Shown here piece after piece: positions 48,821-60,773 of a stretch of DNA of 64,000 nt. The stretch is taken from the NCBI GenBank assembly GCA_023079485.1, contig CM041090.1, positions 39,560,874 to 39,624,873 on the forward strand, written 5' to 3'. Source of the stretch: Archilochus colubris. Taxonomy: Eukaryota; Chordata; Aves; Apodiformes; Trochilidae. Every line of letters starts with the position of its first letter. Position 1 is the first letter of the stretch. The position numbers were made by a program, and so were the translations under genes. The notes beneath the pieces are model-generated. The model saw only the letters and a list, made by a program, of their open reading frames with translations, ran no database searches and was not told the origin of the DNA.

Positions 48821-50000
48821 ATTTAAATCAGAGCTGGTTTGTGTGAAGGGTCTCGAACAGATTGCATAACTGTTGCACAACTAATGTGTACAAGTGTGTC
48901 ACTAATTTAATTTTAATTTTACTGTATGAGTTTGTATAAGATCCCCCAGCTGTCATGTGCTCATCATCTGTCACAGAACTATCACTAAGCCATGCTGGGC
49001 TAAGACAGGATTATAAACGATGAACTGCCATGTGCTCTAAATCTTCTTATTTGCCTAGCCTGGAAGGTATGCCCTGCAAAATTTGATTGGCAGCCCTGCT
49101 CTCTTCTGTCAATTGACTTTGGAGGCCTTTTCCATCGGCGCTGGGAGCGGATCTCAGGAGCTGTATTGACTGTCACCTGCTGACTCCAGCACGTGCCTGA
49201 CCTCAGCTCCTTCCCAGTGGCCACGGCCCAGTGGCCGGGCTGGCTCTGGTGGCACGTGTGGCACACAAGGGCATATGGCTGGCTAGTGGTGTGCAGAATG
49301 GAACAACCGAAGCCAAGCAGCCCCCGCGCTGTTATTACGGCAGATGGGGGAAGCGTGGCATTCAATATTAAGACAGATGCCACCTCCTTATTCCACCTGT
49401 CTGGAACTTGGACAGGGGACAGAATGAACTGTCTGCCTAATAATTAAGGAAACAAAGACTGCATTTATGAAGCTCAGCAGAGCACCAGGGCCGGGGAGCA
49501 TGCACGGATGTCGTTGTCGGCCGTAACGATCAGGAAACGGAGAGCGGGGCTCATCAGATGCTCAGCTACGTAGACACAATTACAGTAGGGAAACTCTACT
49601 GTTCCCAGCTGCTTTTGTGGTCTTTGATTGAGGCTGGTTGGGTATTAAATTAAACGGGAGGCACAAGTTGGCTGGCATTATTACTCCTGTAAATAACGCT
49701 TCAAAATTACAGTGAAGTTCCTTCAATAACAAAGCGCCCACCGTTCCCCCTAACAGCCACTGCTGCTATTGTGCTCTGCCCTTTCTTGCAAATTTGCTCT
49801 TTGCTTCTCAGTAGTCAACTGTTTTTGTAGCAGCCAGAGAGAAGAAAAACATTCTTTCCAGGACTGCTATTATTTTCACGTATTTTTACACAACAATTTG
49901 CCTTTTTCTTTGGCGTTGTTAAAGAAATGATAACCGTGTAAAAAAGAAGGCCTGGCTCCTTGGCATTTATGCTATGTTACGTTTCTATTATTTAATCCTA
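48821..50000. promoter_or_regulatory. Candidate long conserved non-coding block
   Basis: The longest stretch of complex, non-repetitive sequence in the desert. It has retained CpGs (CCATCGGCGCTGGGAGCGG near 49132, TGTCGTTGTCGGCCGTAACG near 49508, CGGAGAGCGG near 49538), TCAATTGAC near 49110, CTAATAATTAAGG near 49436, ACACAATTACAG near 49575, TTAAATTAAACGGG near 49646 and ACCGTGTAAAA near 49932. CpG retention with homeodomain words in an AT-rich desert is what ancient developmental enhancers look like. No open frame has protein features. Confidence 0.45.
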
Positions 50001-51340
50001 CTTAATTTGGGACCAATTACTCTTGAACCCGCCGTGCTTTGTGGTGGGAATGATTGTGCTGGGGAGGACCTGATCCTGCTTGGGTTTGTGCCTGGGTTTG
50101 AAGGGTGCCAGAAGGGCTGTGCTGGTGGCTCTGGTCACCCCGTGTGGTTGCACCATCTCTTGTACCTTCAGGACTCTGCAGAGGATGGAGCTGGGGTCTG
50201 AAATGATTGTGGAGGCTGAGGAGCACCTGTACATTGGCTGGGTTTGGGTGTCCACCTCATTTTCAGGCTGAATTCCTCCCTTTTAAAGGAAATCCCAGTG
50301 AGAGCCCAAGGCAGTGACACTGCTGCCCCTTACTCACCTGCACACCCCTGCAGTGCAATCTCAGTGCAATTTGGGTGCCTGGACATCAAACTGAGCAGGT
50401 GTGGATGTGTTGCCTGGGCAAAGATGCTCCTCTGTAGATGCAATATAAAATTAATGCCTATGAGTGACGACCTAATGTGATCCAGGAGATATTTTTAGTA
50501 TCTACTTACCTACCTCTGACCCCTTTTTAAATGGTCTGCACAGAAGTGCTCACGCCCATCCTTAAATCTTTCTAATTTGATTTTCTTTGGACTGAATGAA
50601 TTCAAAGGCAGCTTAAAAAAACTTCGTGTGTGTGTGTCCTGGGATTTATGTGTGGATGGCAACTGGAATAAAGAGGAACAAGTTGCAGAGAATGAAAATA
50701 CAGGAGGCAGTGTCAAGGGTATGTGTACTGTGTATACATTATAGCCAAGATTAAGGACACACAGAGTGCCTATTGTCTCAGCAAGCCATGAAAGTGAGCT
50801 TTTATGTTTATATACAGGCATCTGTATATAGACACTGGCATATATATATAATCTCTATAAATACAAATGAATTACTGGATTTTTAAAGGGAAGGAAGATC
50901 ACCTGCAACAAAATAAGCACTGCTTTATCTTCACATTTATGTGCATATGTATTTAGAACCACAAACATTTAAATATTTACTGTATATTGTGATTAATGAC
51001 ACATAGATATGTGTGGTTTTAAACATGCACACACAGATGGATGTATTGATCCTACTGTAGTTCTGTATTACTCCTCATAAATGGTTCTATACTAATTTAT
51101 AACAGATGTATTCAAACCAGACAGCTCCTCTTTGGGAAAAACACAACTACCAGATGTATCGGGTTCTCCAAAGCACAGAAATCACATGCAACACATTGCA
51201 AAAAGTAATCAAAGTCCAAACTTTTTTTTTTTTTTTCCTTTAAGTAGAAGAGACAGCACTTAAAAAGACACAGATATATATTACAAGATGAGGATCAATT
51301 TGAAAAGATCCCCCAATATCTGTTACCAAGAGCTTTGTTA
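50001..51340. other. Gene-desert DNA
   Basis: No gene. AT-rich with ATATAT words at 50838-50850 and a T-run at 51222-51237. No repeat family recognised. Confidence 0.4.
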
Positions 51341-51930
51341 ATCTTTAAAAACCTAGAATGATTATTTATATGGAAGCTGTGAATTAACTAGGCTTTAATA
51401 AATAGCTCCCAGGCACGTGTGGCAGGATTGTGCTTTTTGTTTTTCTACGTGTCTGTACTGGGGGGGGGAAAAAAAAGAAAAAAAAAGAAAAAAAGGAAGC
51501 TATTATTTGTTAATTTTTTCTGTAACAATTATTTCAAATTAAAAGCCCATCTGACGAAAGGCATATGGATGGAGAGGGGGTTCAGTCCTAATTGAACAGC
51601 CCAGGACTCGTGAGGTTAATTACAGATATTAACGCTGTTGTTCTTCAGCTTCTTGCCCTCACGAAGGCTCCAGCTTCCAAATGACCTGGCTCCAACAATA
51701 AGACTCTCTTTAGCCCATTAACTAATTGATAAAAATGTGAGTGTTTAGAATGAGTCTAATTAAATCACCGAGCCTTACAATTAGGAGTCCATTTGGTAGC
51801 TGTCGGGAGATGGGTAACCTCAGCTGGCATTGTAGGCGAAGAAAAGATAAAAATAAAAGGGAGCTTAACCAAAGATCATTTTGAAAGCTGTTCATTTGAA
51901 GACAAAGTACACATTTGCCTGAAATGTATA
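51341..51930. promoter_or_regulatory. Candidate enhancer with dense TAAT sites
   Basis: Between 51590 and 51790 homeodomain cores are packed closely: GGTTAATTACAG near 51613, CCCATTAACTAATTG at 51714-51728, TAATTA at 51757-51762 and CAATTAG at 51778-51784. Complex flanks (CCTCACGAAGGCTCC near 51656, GGTAGCTGTCGGGAGATGGG near 51794) with CpGs suggest constraint. An A/G-rich low-complexity run lies at 51461-51497. Confidence 0.45.
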
Positions 51931-52164
51931 CATACACCACTTCAGACTAGCACAGTGTCTTGAAAAGAAAATGGGGTGTTTAGCAACCATGATTTTTTTT
52001 TTTTTTCCAAAGCACGCAGGAAATTCTCTCCAGCCCGTGTGATGGAATGAGCTACTTTTATTATCATTTCTGAGTTACTGGGAATACCTGGATTCTTTGA
52101 GAGCAAGCAAACAGCTGATATCAGGTACCTCTCTGCTAGTAACATCTTTTTTCTTGCTCTTTCT
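51931..52164. other. Intergenic DNA
   Basis: Complex AT-rich sequence with one T-run; may be the tail of the adjoining element. No gene. Confidence 0.35.
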
Positions 52165-52551
52165 TCTTCAGCCTGAAGAAGAGGAGGCTCAGGGGAGACC
52201 TCATTGCTGTCTACAACTCCCTGAAAGGAGGCTGTAGCGAGGTGGGAACTGGACTCTTTTCACAGACGCCCTTCAACAAGACAAGAGGACACAGTATTAA
52301 GTTGTGCCAGGGGAGGTTTAGGTTAGATATTAGAAAGAATTTCTTCACGGAGAGGGTGATTAGGCTATGGAATGGACTGCCCGGGGAGGTGGTAGATTCT
52401 TCGTCCCTGGAGACATTTAAAAAAAGACTGGATGTGGCACTCAGTGCCATGGTCTAGCAACTGCTCCGGTGGGTCAAGGGTTGGAGTAGATGATCTCTGA
52501 GGTCCCTTCCAACCCGGCTAATTCTATGATTCTATGATTCTATGATTCTTT
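52165..52551 (+). mobile_element. CR1 LINE, 5'-truncated copy, second young subfamily
   Basis: Begins TTCAGCCTGAAGAAGAGGAG and ends with three ATTCTATG octamers. Diagnostic words GGAGGCTGTAGCGAGGTGGG, TTCACAGACG and GGGTCAAGGGTTGGA match the copy at 59859-60773 and differ from the 30188/43583/46262/54921 group. A short open frame ends in CR1 ORF2-type residues ([20 protein letters not shown]). Confidence 0.96.
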
Positions 52552-54530
52552 CTTGACTTCAAATTCCCTGCAGACTGAGCCCGGAGTCCCCATCCAGGTT
52601 GTGGCTCCTGCTGTAGGGACAGGAGGGCAGCTTTTCTCATAGTCACCATACATACTCTTGGCAAGGGAGCTGGAAAATAGATTGTGTGTAAGAACTCCTG
52701 TGGAAGGTTTACTTAATGTCCTAAGCATCACAGAAAATTCTCATCTCACTATGGCAGGCAGAGATTTAGATATAAAAGAGGATAAAGAGGTGGGTGGTTA
52801 AGGTTTGCTGAAGAAGTGGCTTCCACAGAAGGAAACACTCAACTGACAAAGACTTCACAGGTTGGAAAAGGATGGAAGTTTGATATAACAAGAGTCCCCA
52901 GCATGAAAAGAGGGATGGAGAAGGTAAGCAGGAGTAAGTATGCACTTTCTCATGGGAATATTAACTCAAATGATCATTTGATAGACTCAAAATAAATGAA
53001 CAGTGGAACTTTTGCTGTTATGCTGCTGAACTCATTGCCAAAGGAAGTTTTGGATGCTAAAAGTTTAAATCAAAAATCTCCTGAACAAACCCATGGAAGA
53101 AAAGTCCACCCTAAACTAATAAAAATACAGACACTGTCTCTGTCTTGAGAAGTTTCTGAGCTGCAGATGGCTGGAAGTTGGAACAACATTTAGTGGAATT
53201 CCTGCTGTACATCTGCCCTACTCTTAAAGTCTATAGCCAGTACCGGTACCAGTGGGACAAACTGGTTTTTGTTCTGCTCTTTGTACAGTCTTAAGATGCT
53301 TCTTTGTGTCCTTGATGGAGTCATAGCACTCGGGGAGACTGGAAGGAGCTTTGCACAGTCTGTGCATGGCAGAGAGTGAGAAAACAAAGCTCATCAGGTC
53401 AGTGAGCTATGGAGAATGTGCTTTGGCCTCTGAAATATGGCCAGGGACTCAACTGCACTTCTGGCATTTCTTGGGTCCCTGTATCTCAGGCAGGCAGCTG
53501 GTGCCCACCAAAGTTTGTGTCTGCCCAGGTAGGAAATGGCCAGCACCAGGACTTGCAGGTAGTCATGGGCAGCTTGGGAGTTTCTTCCCTGAGGGGATGT
53601 GTTTCCAGACATCTAAAAGAGCCCAAACACAGTAAAACAAGCAAATCCCACTAGGAAGAAACCACGTGGCATGGCTCTTTGTTGAATGATACTCCATATT
53701 TATGAGGATACTGGGGGAACTTGGAGGATGAACGAGTTCATGTGCATGGTTTGATCACAGAGAGTTCTACACATCAGCATTAAGACCAAATAAACCAAGT
53801 CACAGCTCTCAGGTGTCCTCTGTTCCAAGTGCTTCCTGCACAAGAAGGGAATTTCCCTGTCCTATCCTACCTGTTATTAGGATCAGAGAAGAAACCATCT
53901 CCTTCTCTTCCATTTCACAGCCTCTCAAATCTTTCTTTGCTTTTGTTTGATGGGGAAGCCTGGTGGAAAAAGAAGCATCCATTCCTTTCTTTGCTTTTCT
54001 GCTTCCCCCTGTCTTGACATAATCCTGTACCTAACACTCCTTGCTCTGCTTATGGGAAAACTCCCCTTATTTTTGGGGGGGTCTTTGGGTTCAGGCCCCC
54101 ACAGAGCTGTTAATGGCAATCCTTACCCAAGCAGAGCATCAGCTGGGAGGCTGGGGGTCTGGGCTCAGATGGTATTTCAGGTGTTGTGGGGAGGCAAGGC
54201 AGAAAAGCAGACTTGGATCTGGTCAGAGCTCAGTTCATTTCCGGCTTTATCGATATTTAACCAGTCTTGGATGCTGCCCAGGAGTGAGTTGGCAGCCAGT
54301 TCAGAGCATGGAGCACAGGTGGGATGTGTTCCTGCCAGTTTGCCTTGCTCAGAAGATGGGCAGCTGTGCCCTGCACGAGGTGGTGCTTCCAAGCAGCCTT
54401 CCAGGGTAGCCCAAGGTAGGACCTGCATCCTTAGATTAGCCTGGAAATGGCAGAGAGAAAGAGAACCATGTGGAGGGCCCAGAGAAAAAGAGGTGAGCTC
54501 CTGGGAAGACCCAACCCCCCCAAAAAAAAG
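52552..54530. other. Gene-desert DNA
   Basis: About 2 kb with no credible gene. The 282-codon frame at 53947-54795 runs into the inverted-repeat arm and is rejected as coding (see the rejected list). Confidence 0.45.
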
Positions 54531-54920
54531 AATGCCTGAGCAGGTGCCTGCAGAGTTTCTTTGTGGTGGTGGGTGGAAATGGCTGGGTGGATTTCCTCAT
54601 TTTTTGCACAGAACAGAAGAAAGGGCTTTGGACTTGCTGGGAGAATATTTTATACCTTCCATATCATTCAAGTGGTGTGTCTGGACATGCAGAAGATGCT
54701 CATTTGCTCCCCATAGATGTATCAAATTACATCTACCTAGAAGTAGGAACTCAGGTTTACTAAAAGGTCTTTGTAAAACTCACCTCCTGGTTTGAAATGT
54801 GCTGATTATCTTGTAAGTCAAGTCAGCAACAAGTCAGCTTGGACTGATGGTTGGTGGGAAATTGATTTTGAATGTATCTATACTTTGCATTTTATTACCC
54901 TAATCAATTCTGCCACAGTA
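54531..54920 (+). repeat. Inverted repeat, left arm (390 bp)
   Basis: Pairs with the reverse complement of 57445-57834 along its full 390 bp with no gaps and 11 substitutions by my count (about 97%). It begins AATGCCTGAGCAGG and ends CTGCCACAGTA. I do not recognise the sequence as any known element. A CR1 starts about 12 bp after its right end. Confidence 0.93.
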
Positions 54921-55695
54921 AGAAGAACAATTGAGGTTCAACAAGGCCAAGTGCTGGGTCCTGCACTTTGGCCACAACAACCCCATGCAGCGCTACAGGC
55001 TGGGCACAGAGTGGCAGAAAGGGACCTGGGAGTCTGGGTTGCCAGGAAGCTGAACATGAGCCAGCAGTGTGCCCAGGTGGCCAAGAAGGCCAATGGCATC
55101 CTGGCCTGGATCAGGAACAGCGTGGCCAGCAGGTCCAGGGAAGGAATTCTGCCCCTGTGCTCAGCCCTGGGGAGGCCACAGCTTGAGTCCTGTGTCCAGT
55201 TCTGGGCCCCTCAGCTCAGGAAGGAGATTGAGGTGCTGGAGCAGGTCCAAAGGAGGCAACTGGGCTGGTGAAGGGACTCCAGCAAGAATCCTATGAGGAG
55301 AGGCTGAGGGAGCTGGGGGTGTTGAGGCTGGAGAAGAGGAGGCTCAGGGGAGACCTCATCACTCTCTCCAACTCCCTGAAAGGAGGTTGGAGCCAGGGGG
55401 GGGTTGGGCTCTTTTCCCAGGCAACTCTCAGCAAGACAAGAGGGCAGGGTCTCAAGTTGTGCCAGGGGAGGTTTAGGTTGGAGATGAGAAAGAATTTCTT
55501 TCTGGAGAGGGTGATCAGGCATTGGAATGGGCTGCCCAGGGAAGTAGTGGATTCTCCGTGTCTGGAGATCTTTCCAAAGAGCCTGGATGTGGCACTGAGT
55601 GCCATGGGCTGGGAACTGCAGTGGGAGTGGATCAAGGGTTGGACTTGATGATCTCTGAGGTCCCTTCCAACCCAGCCAGTTCTATGATTCTATGA
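54921..55695 (+). mobile_element. CR1 LINE, young 5'-truncated copy
   Basis: Clear CR1 from GAGGTTCAACAAGGCCAAGT (54933) to the terminal TTCTATGATTCTATGA. About 760 bp, plus strand, same subfamily as the minus-strand copies at 30188, 43583 and 46262. It encodes much of the end of ORF2 ([19 protein letters not shown], later [12 protein letters not shown]), broken by a frameshift near 55255. It lies inside the inverted-repeat spacer, touching the left arm. Confidence 0.96.
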
Positions 55696-57444
55696 ATTTC
55701 CAGATGTTTCTGTTATTGGGGTGTTTCTGGTGGATTACATCAGTTCACCAATGACTCGGATAGCAAAGGACAGAGGACTTTTAATAGAGGGAGCCTTCCA
55801 GCTCTTCAAGACTTCCCTCTGCCAAGCAGCATGGCTCCTGCCTTATCTGGATTGACCTTCAGCCAAATGGCATTGATCCACAGCTCTGTCTCAGCCAGGT
55901 TTTGGCAGAGGAAGGGAATGGCAGAGTCAGGCCAGGGCTAACTGGGCCACGGAGCTGGGCAGTGTCAGCGGGTTAGTCTATGGCACGGGGAGCTCCGCCG
56001 CCCCTTTTCAGGGAATTCACACATCTTTGGAGGGATATAAACTGCAAGAGGAAGCCTGGTGGGATGGGGCAAGCTGGAAATGGAGGAGGTTCTGGTCTAA
56101 GTTCTGACAGAATGGAGAGGTTGAGTTGAGGCCCCTTGAGCTCCCCTCCAGATGTCTGTGGATGCACCGACACCAAGATAAAAACCTCCATGCATCTCGA
56201 TTAATTAGTGAAGAGATTTTGGTAGGTTAAAAAACCCAAGGATTGGAGCTGGTTGGATTTTTCTGTGCTTTCCGTATTTTATATCTGCCCAAACTTTCCT
56301 GGAATTATTTCACAGCAGAAATTCAACTTCCAATAAAGAGGAAAAAATACCTTTTTTTTTTTTTTTTGGAATGAGGTTTTGCACATGGATGGTGAGGGCC
56401 AGCAGAGGGAGGAGAAGGTCTGGCAGCCCATGGTACACTGACATTTCCCAGTCATTCACATTTTCCTTCAGTGAAGAAGGTTCTTTTCAAATAGAAAGAG
56501 AACCCTTTAAAAAAAAAATCATATAAAAACATACTGTAAATAAGCTTTCAAGGGAAGACTCTCAAGAAAGCAGAAAATAGTTGCACATATATTTAAAAAA
56601 AAATATGTACTCTAAAAGACTGTTGTATAGTTTGTAGTAGTGTTGTGCAACAGCTCCTACCTGATTTCTGCTCTTCTAAATCACTCTTCTAAAGAGTTTT
56701 AGAGTCCAAAGAGTTCTTGCAGCTGAAATAGCAGCATCTCTGGGCAGAGGGTGGAGCTGAAGACTGGCCACTTGGCATCCTGTCCTGCCCAAGCATGAAG
56801 AGTTGCAGGTTTGTTGGGTTTAATTGCCGAGGATCACACAGAGTATTATATCACAGGTGTGAATGGAAAAGCATTTAAAGACAGAAAAAACCATAATTTG
56901 GTTCAAGAACAGGAGACACCTTCTGGATTGTAAAAATCTTGCTGTTTCTCATGTTTTTAACCAAGCAAAGGGGATGCAACACAGAAGACTGAAAAATATG
57001 TGTGTGTGTGTGTGTGCAAGGGGAAGAAAAATAATTTAGAAATGCCTGCAGTAATATTTGAATTGAAGTGTTGACCTATAAGTCATTTTTTGAAAGACAA
57101 AGAAACTGCTTACAAATATAAAGTTCCAGACCTGGGCACATCTGTCAGAACTGCAGGGTAATAAAGAAATGGCCCATTAAGGAATGAAATGCTTGTTTAG
57201 CATCCACCATGCCTGCTTTATCTCAGGACTTATCATAATAATTGCTTGGTAACATACTAAAAATATTAGTAGGTATTCTACCCTAGGCCCAGGAGAATGA
57301 AGAGAACAGGTTTTAAGCATGAGGTTGCATCCTTAGCACACAACCAACAGTGGCTGTGAGCCAGGAACATTTTTAGGTCTTTGAACTTCAAGGTTAGGGT
57401 CAAAGTTATTACATATTTCCATTTTAGGGGTTCTCATACCCTAA
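55696..57444. other. Spacer between inverted-repeat arms
   Basis: Apart from the CR1 at its left, this spacer is ordinary non-coding DNA with T-, A- and TG-runs (56353, 56583, 56999-57017). The part 57130-57260 is complex and AT-rich. No gene, and no transposase-like frame was found between the arms. Confidence 0.45.
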
Positions 57445-57834
57445 TACTGTGGCAGGATTGATTAGGGTAATAAAATGCAATGTATAGATACATTCAAAAT
57501 CAATTTCCCACCAACCATCGGTCCAAGCTGACTTGTTGCTGACTTGACTTACAAGATAATCAGCACATTTCAAACCAGGAGGTGAGGTTTACAAAGAGCT
57601 TTTAGTAAACCTGAGTTCCTACTTCTAGGTAGATGTAACCTGATACATCTATGGGGAGCAAATGAGCATCTTCTGCACGTCCAGACACACCACTTGAATG
57701 ATATGGAAGGTATAAAATATTCTCCCAGCAAGCCCAAAGCCCTTTCTTCTGTTCTGTACAGAAAATGAGGAAATCCACCCAGCCATTTCCACCCACCACC
57801 ACAAAGAAACTCTGCAGGCACCTGCTCAGGCATT
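57445..57834 (-). repeat. Inverted repeat, right arm (390 bp)
   Basis: Reverse complement of 54531-54920. Similarity stops abruptly at both ends: inside at TACTGTGGCA (57445) and outside at GCTCAGGCATT (57834). Flanks of the two arms are unrelated, and no shared target-site duplication is visible. Confidence 0.93.
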
Positions 57835-59858
57835 AAAAAGATCACTTCCTTTGTTGCATCTTTTTCCCCATAGAAGAAAACCCCATCCCCATGCAGTGGG
57901 TCACTGCAAAAGCTCTTTCCCTGCAGGTCAGCCCACCTGCCTCCAAGAATCCAGATTTGATCACAAAGGTATTTTTAATGCACTGGTGGAAGCGTTTACT
58001 TGAAATTATCTTGTGTCCCCCCAGGGAATTTTCAATTAAACAAACGCATAATAATTATTTCCTTTAATTGCTCATCTCTGCTTACCTGAAGCTAGGGCAC
58101 CTTTGCTCTGTTACACATCTGAGAGCTGTCAGATTGATTCAGTAGCATTTATTTGTTTCTTATTTTCAAAACATACCCAGGTACTGGGGTACTTAATGAA
58201 AATGCTGCTGATGTCCAAGGGATTTTTTTTCTCCAGCTGCTGACAGCACAGACCCAGCTCATGTGCAGTGTTTGGGAGCCTTTTCTGATGCAGAAAACAA
58301 GCCAGCTGCAGCACTGATGGTGAGTTACCAGGATCTGAAGGTGGTACTCTGTCTCCAAGGTTTTCCTTCATTGCATCACATTTATAAAATATCAATCTCA
58401 TCCTTGGATTGCATGGCAGCAAGGCTTGCCCCAGCTGGGGGACAGGGATGATGGGGTAAGGTTGTTCTTTACAGCTCTGCTTCCTAAACCAACCCACCAG
58501 CAACTCCCATTCCCATCTGTCCTGCTTGGTGTCCCTGCTGAGTTCCCATTTCTCTCAACCCCTCAGCATTAGGAAGGTCAAATTCTGTTCTCAAACTCTA
58601 GAACCAGAAGCCCATTAATTTTTGGTTAGAGCAGGAGCTCTTCTGAATACCTCAGAAGACCAGTCCTGTGGCAAAACCTCTGCTTAGCCTCATCTCAAAA
58701 TACCAAAGGCAGAGAAACACACAGAGAAAGGATTCCATGGGATAGGAAAGGAGGAAGAACAAGGTCCAGAACCTGTTACTGGAAGCATCTGTCAGCCCAG
58801 GACCTGGCAAGCAACATTTATATTCAGCCCAGCCCAAGCATCACTGAAGTTCTGATGTTTTTATCCTTCTTCACATCCCCACAAAGCTTCCCCCAGCTCC
58901 TGAGCCCTGCTGGTTTTGCCTTAGAGAGCAGCACACCTACAGCCAGCTGGGGTGCAAACAAGAAAAAATTGGACAATACCATTAATCTGGCTGATCAACT
59001 AAACAATTAGTAGTGAACTGATTAATTTCCAAGTGGATCTCTCCCTCCCAGCCCTATAAACTGTCCCTTCAAGCCTTGCCAGCCTTGCTGCCTCTTTCCC
59101 AGCACCAACTCAGCCCCTACAATGTTTTTCCTATAAAACTGGATGTTGATGCCCTAAGGAGGAGGGCAAATAAAATCAATCTTCCTTACACTGCTGAGCA
59201 GCTTCAAGCAATGGTGAATCAGGGCAAAACTCTGTGACTTTTACCTCCCACAGAATCCCCCTTAGGCAGGAAGGAGCCCAGGATGGGCTGTTTGTTCTTT
59301 AAATCTCAGTTCCAGGCAGTGCAGCTATGGAGGGAGAATTTCCTTGTACCAAAGGAAACATAAAATACTTCAAATCTCCTAAACATTGCCAAGCCAGAAT
59401 AAAACACTCTGTGTTTGTTTCCTGGGAAATGCATCCCTGAAACAATTTTTTTGAGGCACCAAAACGACCTGGTAAAGGACCTGTAATGTCACCATGGAGC
59501 TAAAAGCACCTTCCCCTAGCAATATTGTAGCTGAACACTTTCTAGAGGTGTTTAGAGATGTTTAGAGAATTCAGTCCCAACTTGCACTTGCAGAGGAGTT
59601 TCTTTTACAGTGATCACAACTCACCAACCTTTTAAAAACAACTCCCCCACCAAAAAGGGTCAAAATGCCTCTCTGCAGAAAAGTTGGTGAGTTTATTTAT
59701 TTCTTTTCTTTGGCCACGTTATTTGACTGCCTTCTCTTTAAAACAATAGCCTCAGCTTTCATGAAACCATTCCTGTAAATGCTCTGCATCATATGAATCT
59801 ATCAGGGAAGAAGGGGTGTTGTTGTGTGTTGGTTTTTTTGGTTTTGTTTTTTTTTTGG
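57835..59858. promoter_or_regulatory. Gene-desert DNA with candidate element at 57960-58160
   Basis: At 57960-58160 the sequence is complex with GGAAGCGTTTACTTG near 57989, TTTTCAATTAAACAAACGC near 58029, ATAATAATTATTTCC near 58047 and TTTAATTGCTCATC near 58064, suggesting a homeodomain- and SOX-bound element. TAAACAATTAGTAG near 59000 is a second small patch. The rest is ordinary; a T-rich run (59830-59856) precedes the next CR1. Confidence 0.35.
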
Positions 59859-60773
59859 CCAGTTCTGTTTAATATCTTTATCGACGACTAGACGAAGGGA
59901 TTGAGTCCATCATCAGCAAATTCCGATGACACCAAGCTGGGAGGAAGTGTGGACCAACTCGAAGGCAGGAGGGCTCTGCAGAGGGACCTGGACAGACTAG
60001 AGAGCTGGGCGATTCCAACGGGATGAGGTTCAACAGGCCAGTGCCGGTCCTACTTTGCCACAACAACCCCATGGGGCTACAGGCTGGGGACAGATGGCAG
60101 AAAGGCCTGGGAGTCTGGATTGACAAGAAGCTGAACATGAGCCAGCAATGTGCCCTGGTGGCCAAGAAGGCCAATGGCATCCTGGGGTGCATTAGAAAGG
60201 GTGACCAGGAGTCCAGGGAGTGATTCTTCCCCCTCTATTCTGCATTGGTGAGGCCACACCTGGAGTACTGTGTCCAGTTCTGGGCCCCTCAGTTTAAGAA
60301 GGATGTGGAAGTCCTGGAACAGGTCCAAAGGAGGGCAACCAGGCTGGTGAAGGGACTCGAGCACAGGCCCTATGAGGAGAGGCTGAGAGAGCTGGGGCTG
60401 TTCAGCCTGAAGGAGGCTCAGGGGAGACCTCATTGCTGTCTACAACTACCTGAAAGGAGGCTGTAGCGAGGTGGGAACTGGACTCTTTTCACAGACGACC
60501 TTCAACAAGACAAGAGGACACAGTCTTAAGTTGTGCCAGGGGAGGTTTAGGTTAGATATTAGAAAGAATTTCTTCACGGAGAGGGTGATTAGGCTATGGA
60601 ATGGACTGCCCGGGAGGTGGTAGATTCTCCGTCCCTGGAGACATTTAAAAAAAGACTGGATGTGGCACTTAGTGCCATGGTCTAGCAACTGCTCCGGTGG
60701 GTCAAGGGTTGGACTAGATGATCTCTGAGGTCCCTTCCAACCCGGCTAATTCTATGATTCTATGATTCTATTT
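59859..60773 (+). mobile_element. CR1 LINE, longest copy in the window (~915 bp)
   Basis: Begins GGCCAGTTCTGTTTAATATC and TTTATCGACGACTAGACGAAG, upstream of where the other copies start, and ends with ATTCTATG octamers. Same subfamily as 52165-52551. The reading frame is broken by several indels, so it encodes no working protein. Confidence 0.96.

Noticed and set aside
53318..53400. Possible old minus CR1 (GTCATAGCACTCGGGGAGAC, TGGAAGGAGC)
   Set aside because: Only two short words resemble CR1 and the following sequence does not continue the element.
53947..54795. 282-codon plus-strand frame whose last 88 codons recur as an open frame in the right inverted arm
   Set aside because: In the shared part, eight base changes give five amino-acid changes and only two silent changes, so there is no sign of protein constraint. 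There is no domain, and the 5' part has no counterpart.
54531..54920. Arms interpreted as solo LTRs (TG near the start and CA near the end)
   Set aside because: No clear target-site duplication, no AATAAA-type signal in the arm, no primer-binding site beside it, and the TG/CA are not at the exact ends of identity.
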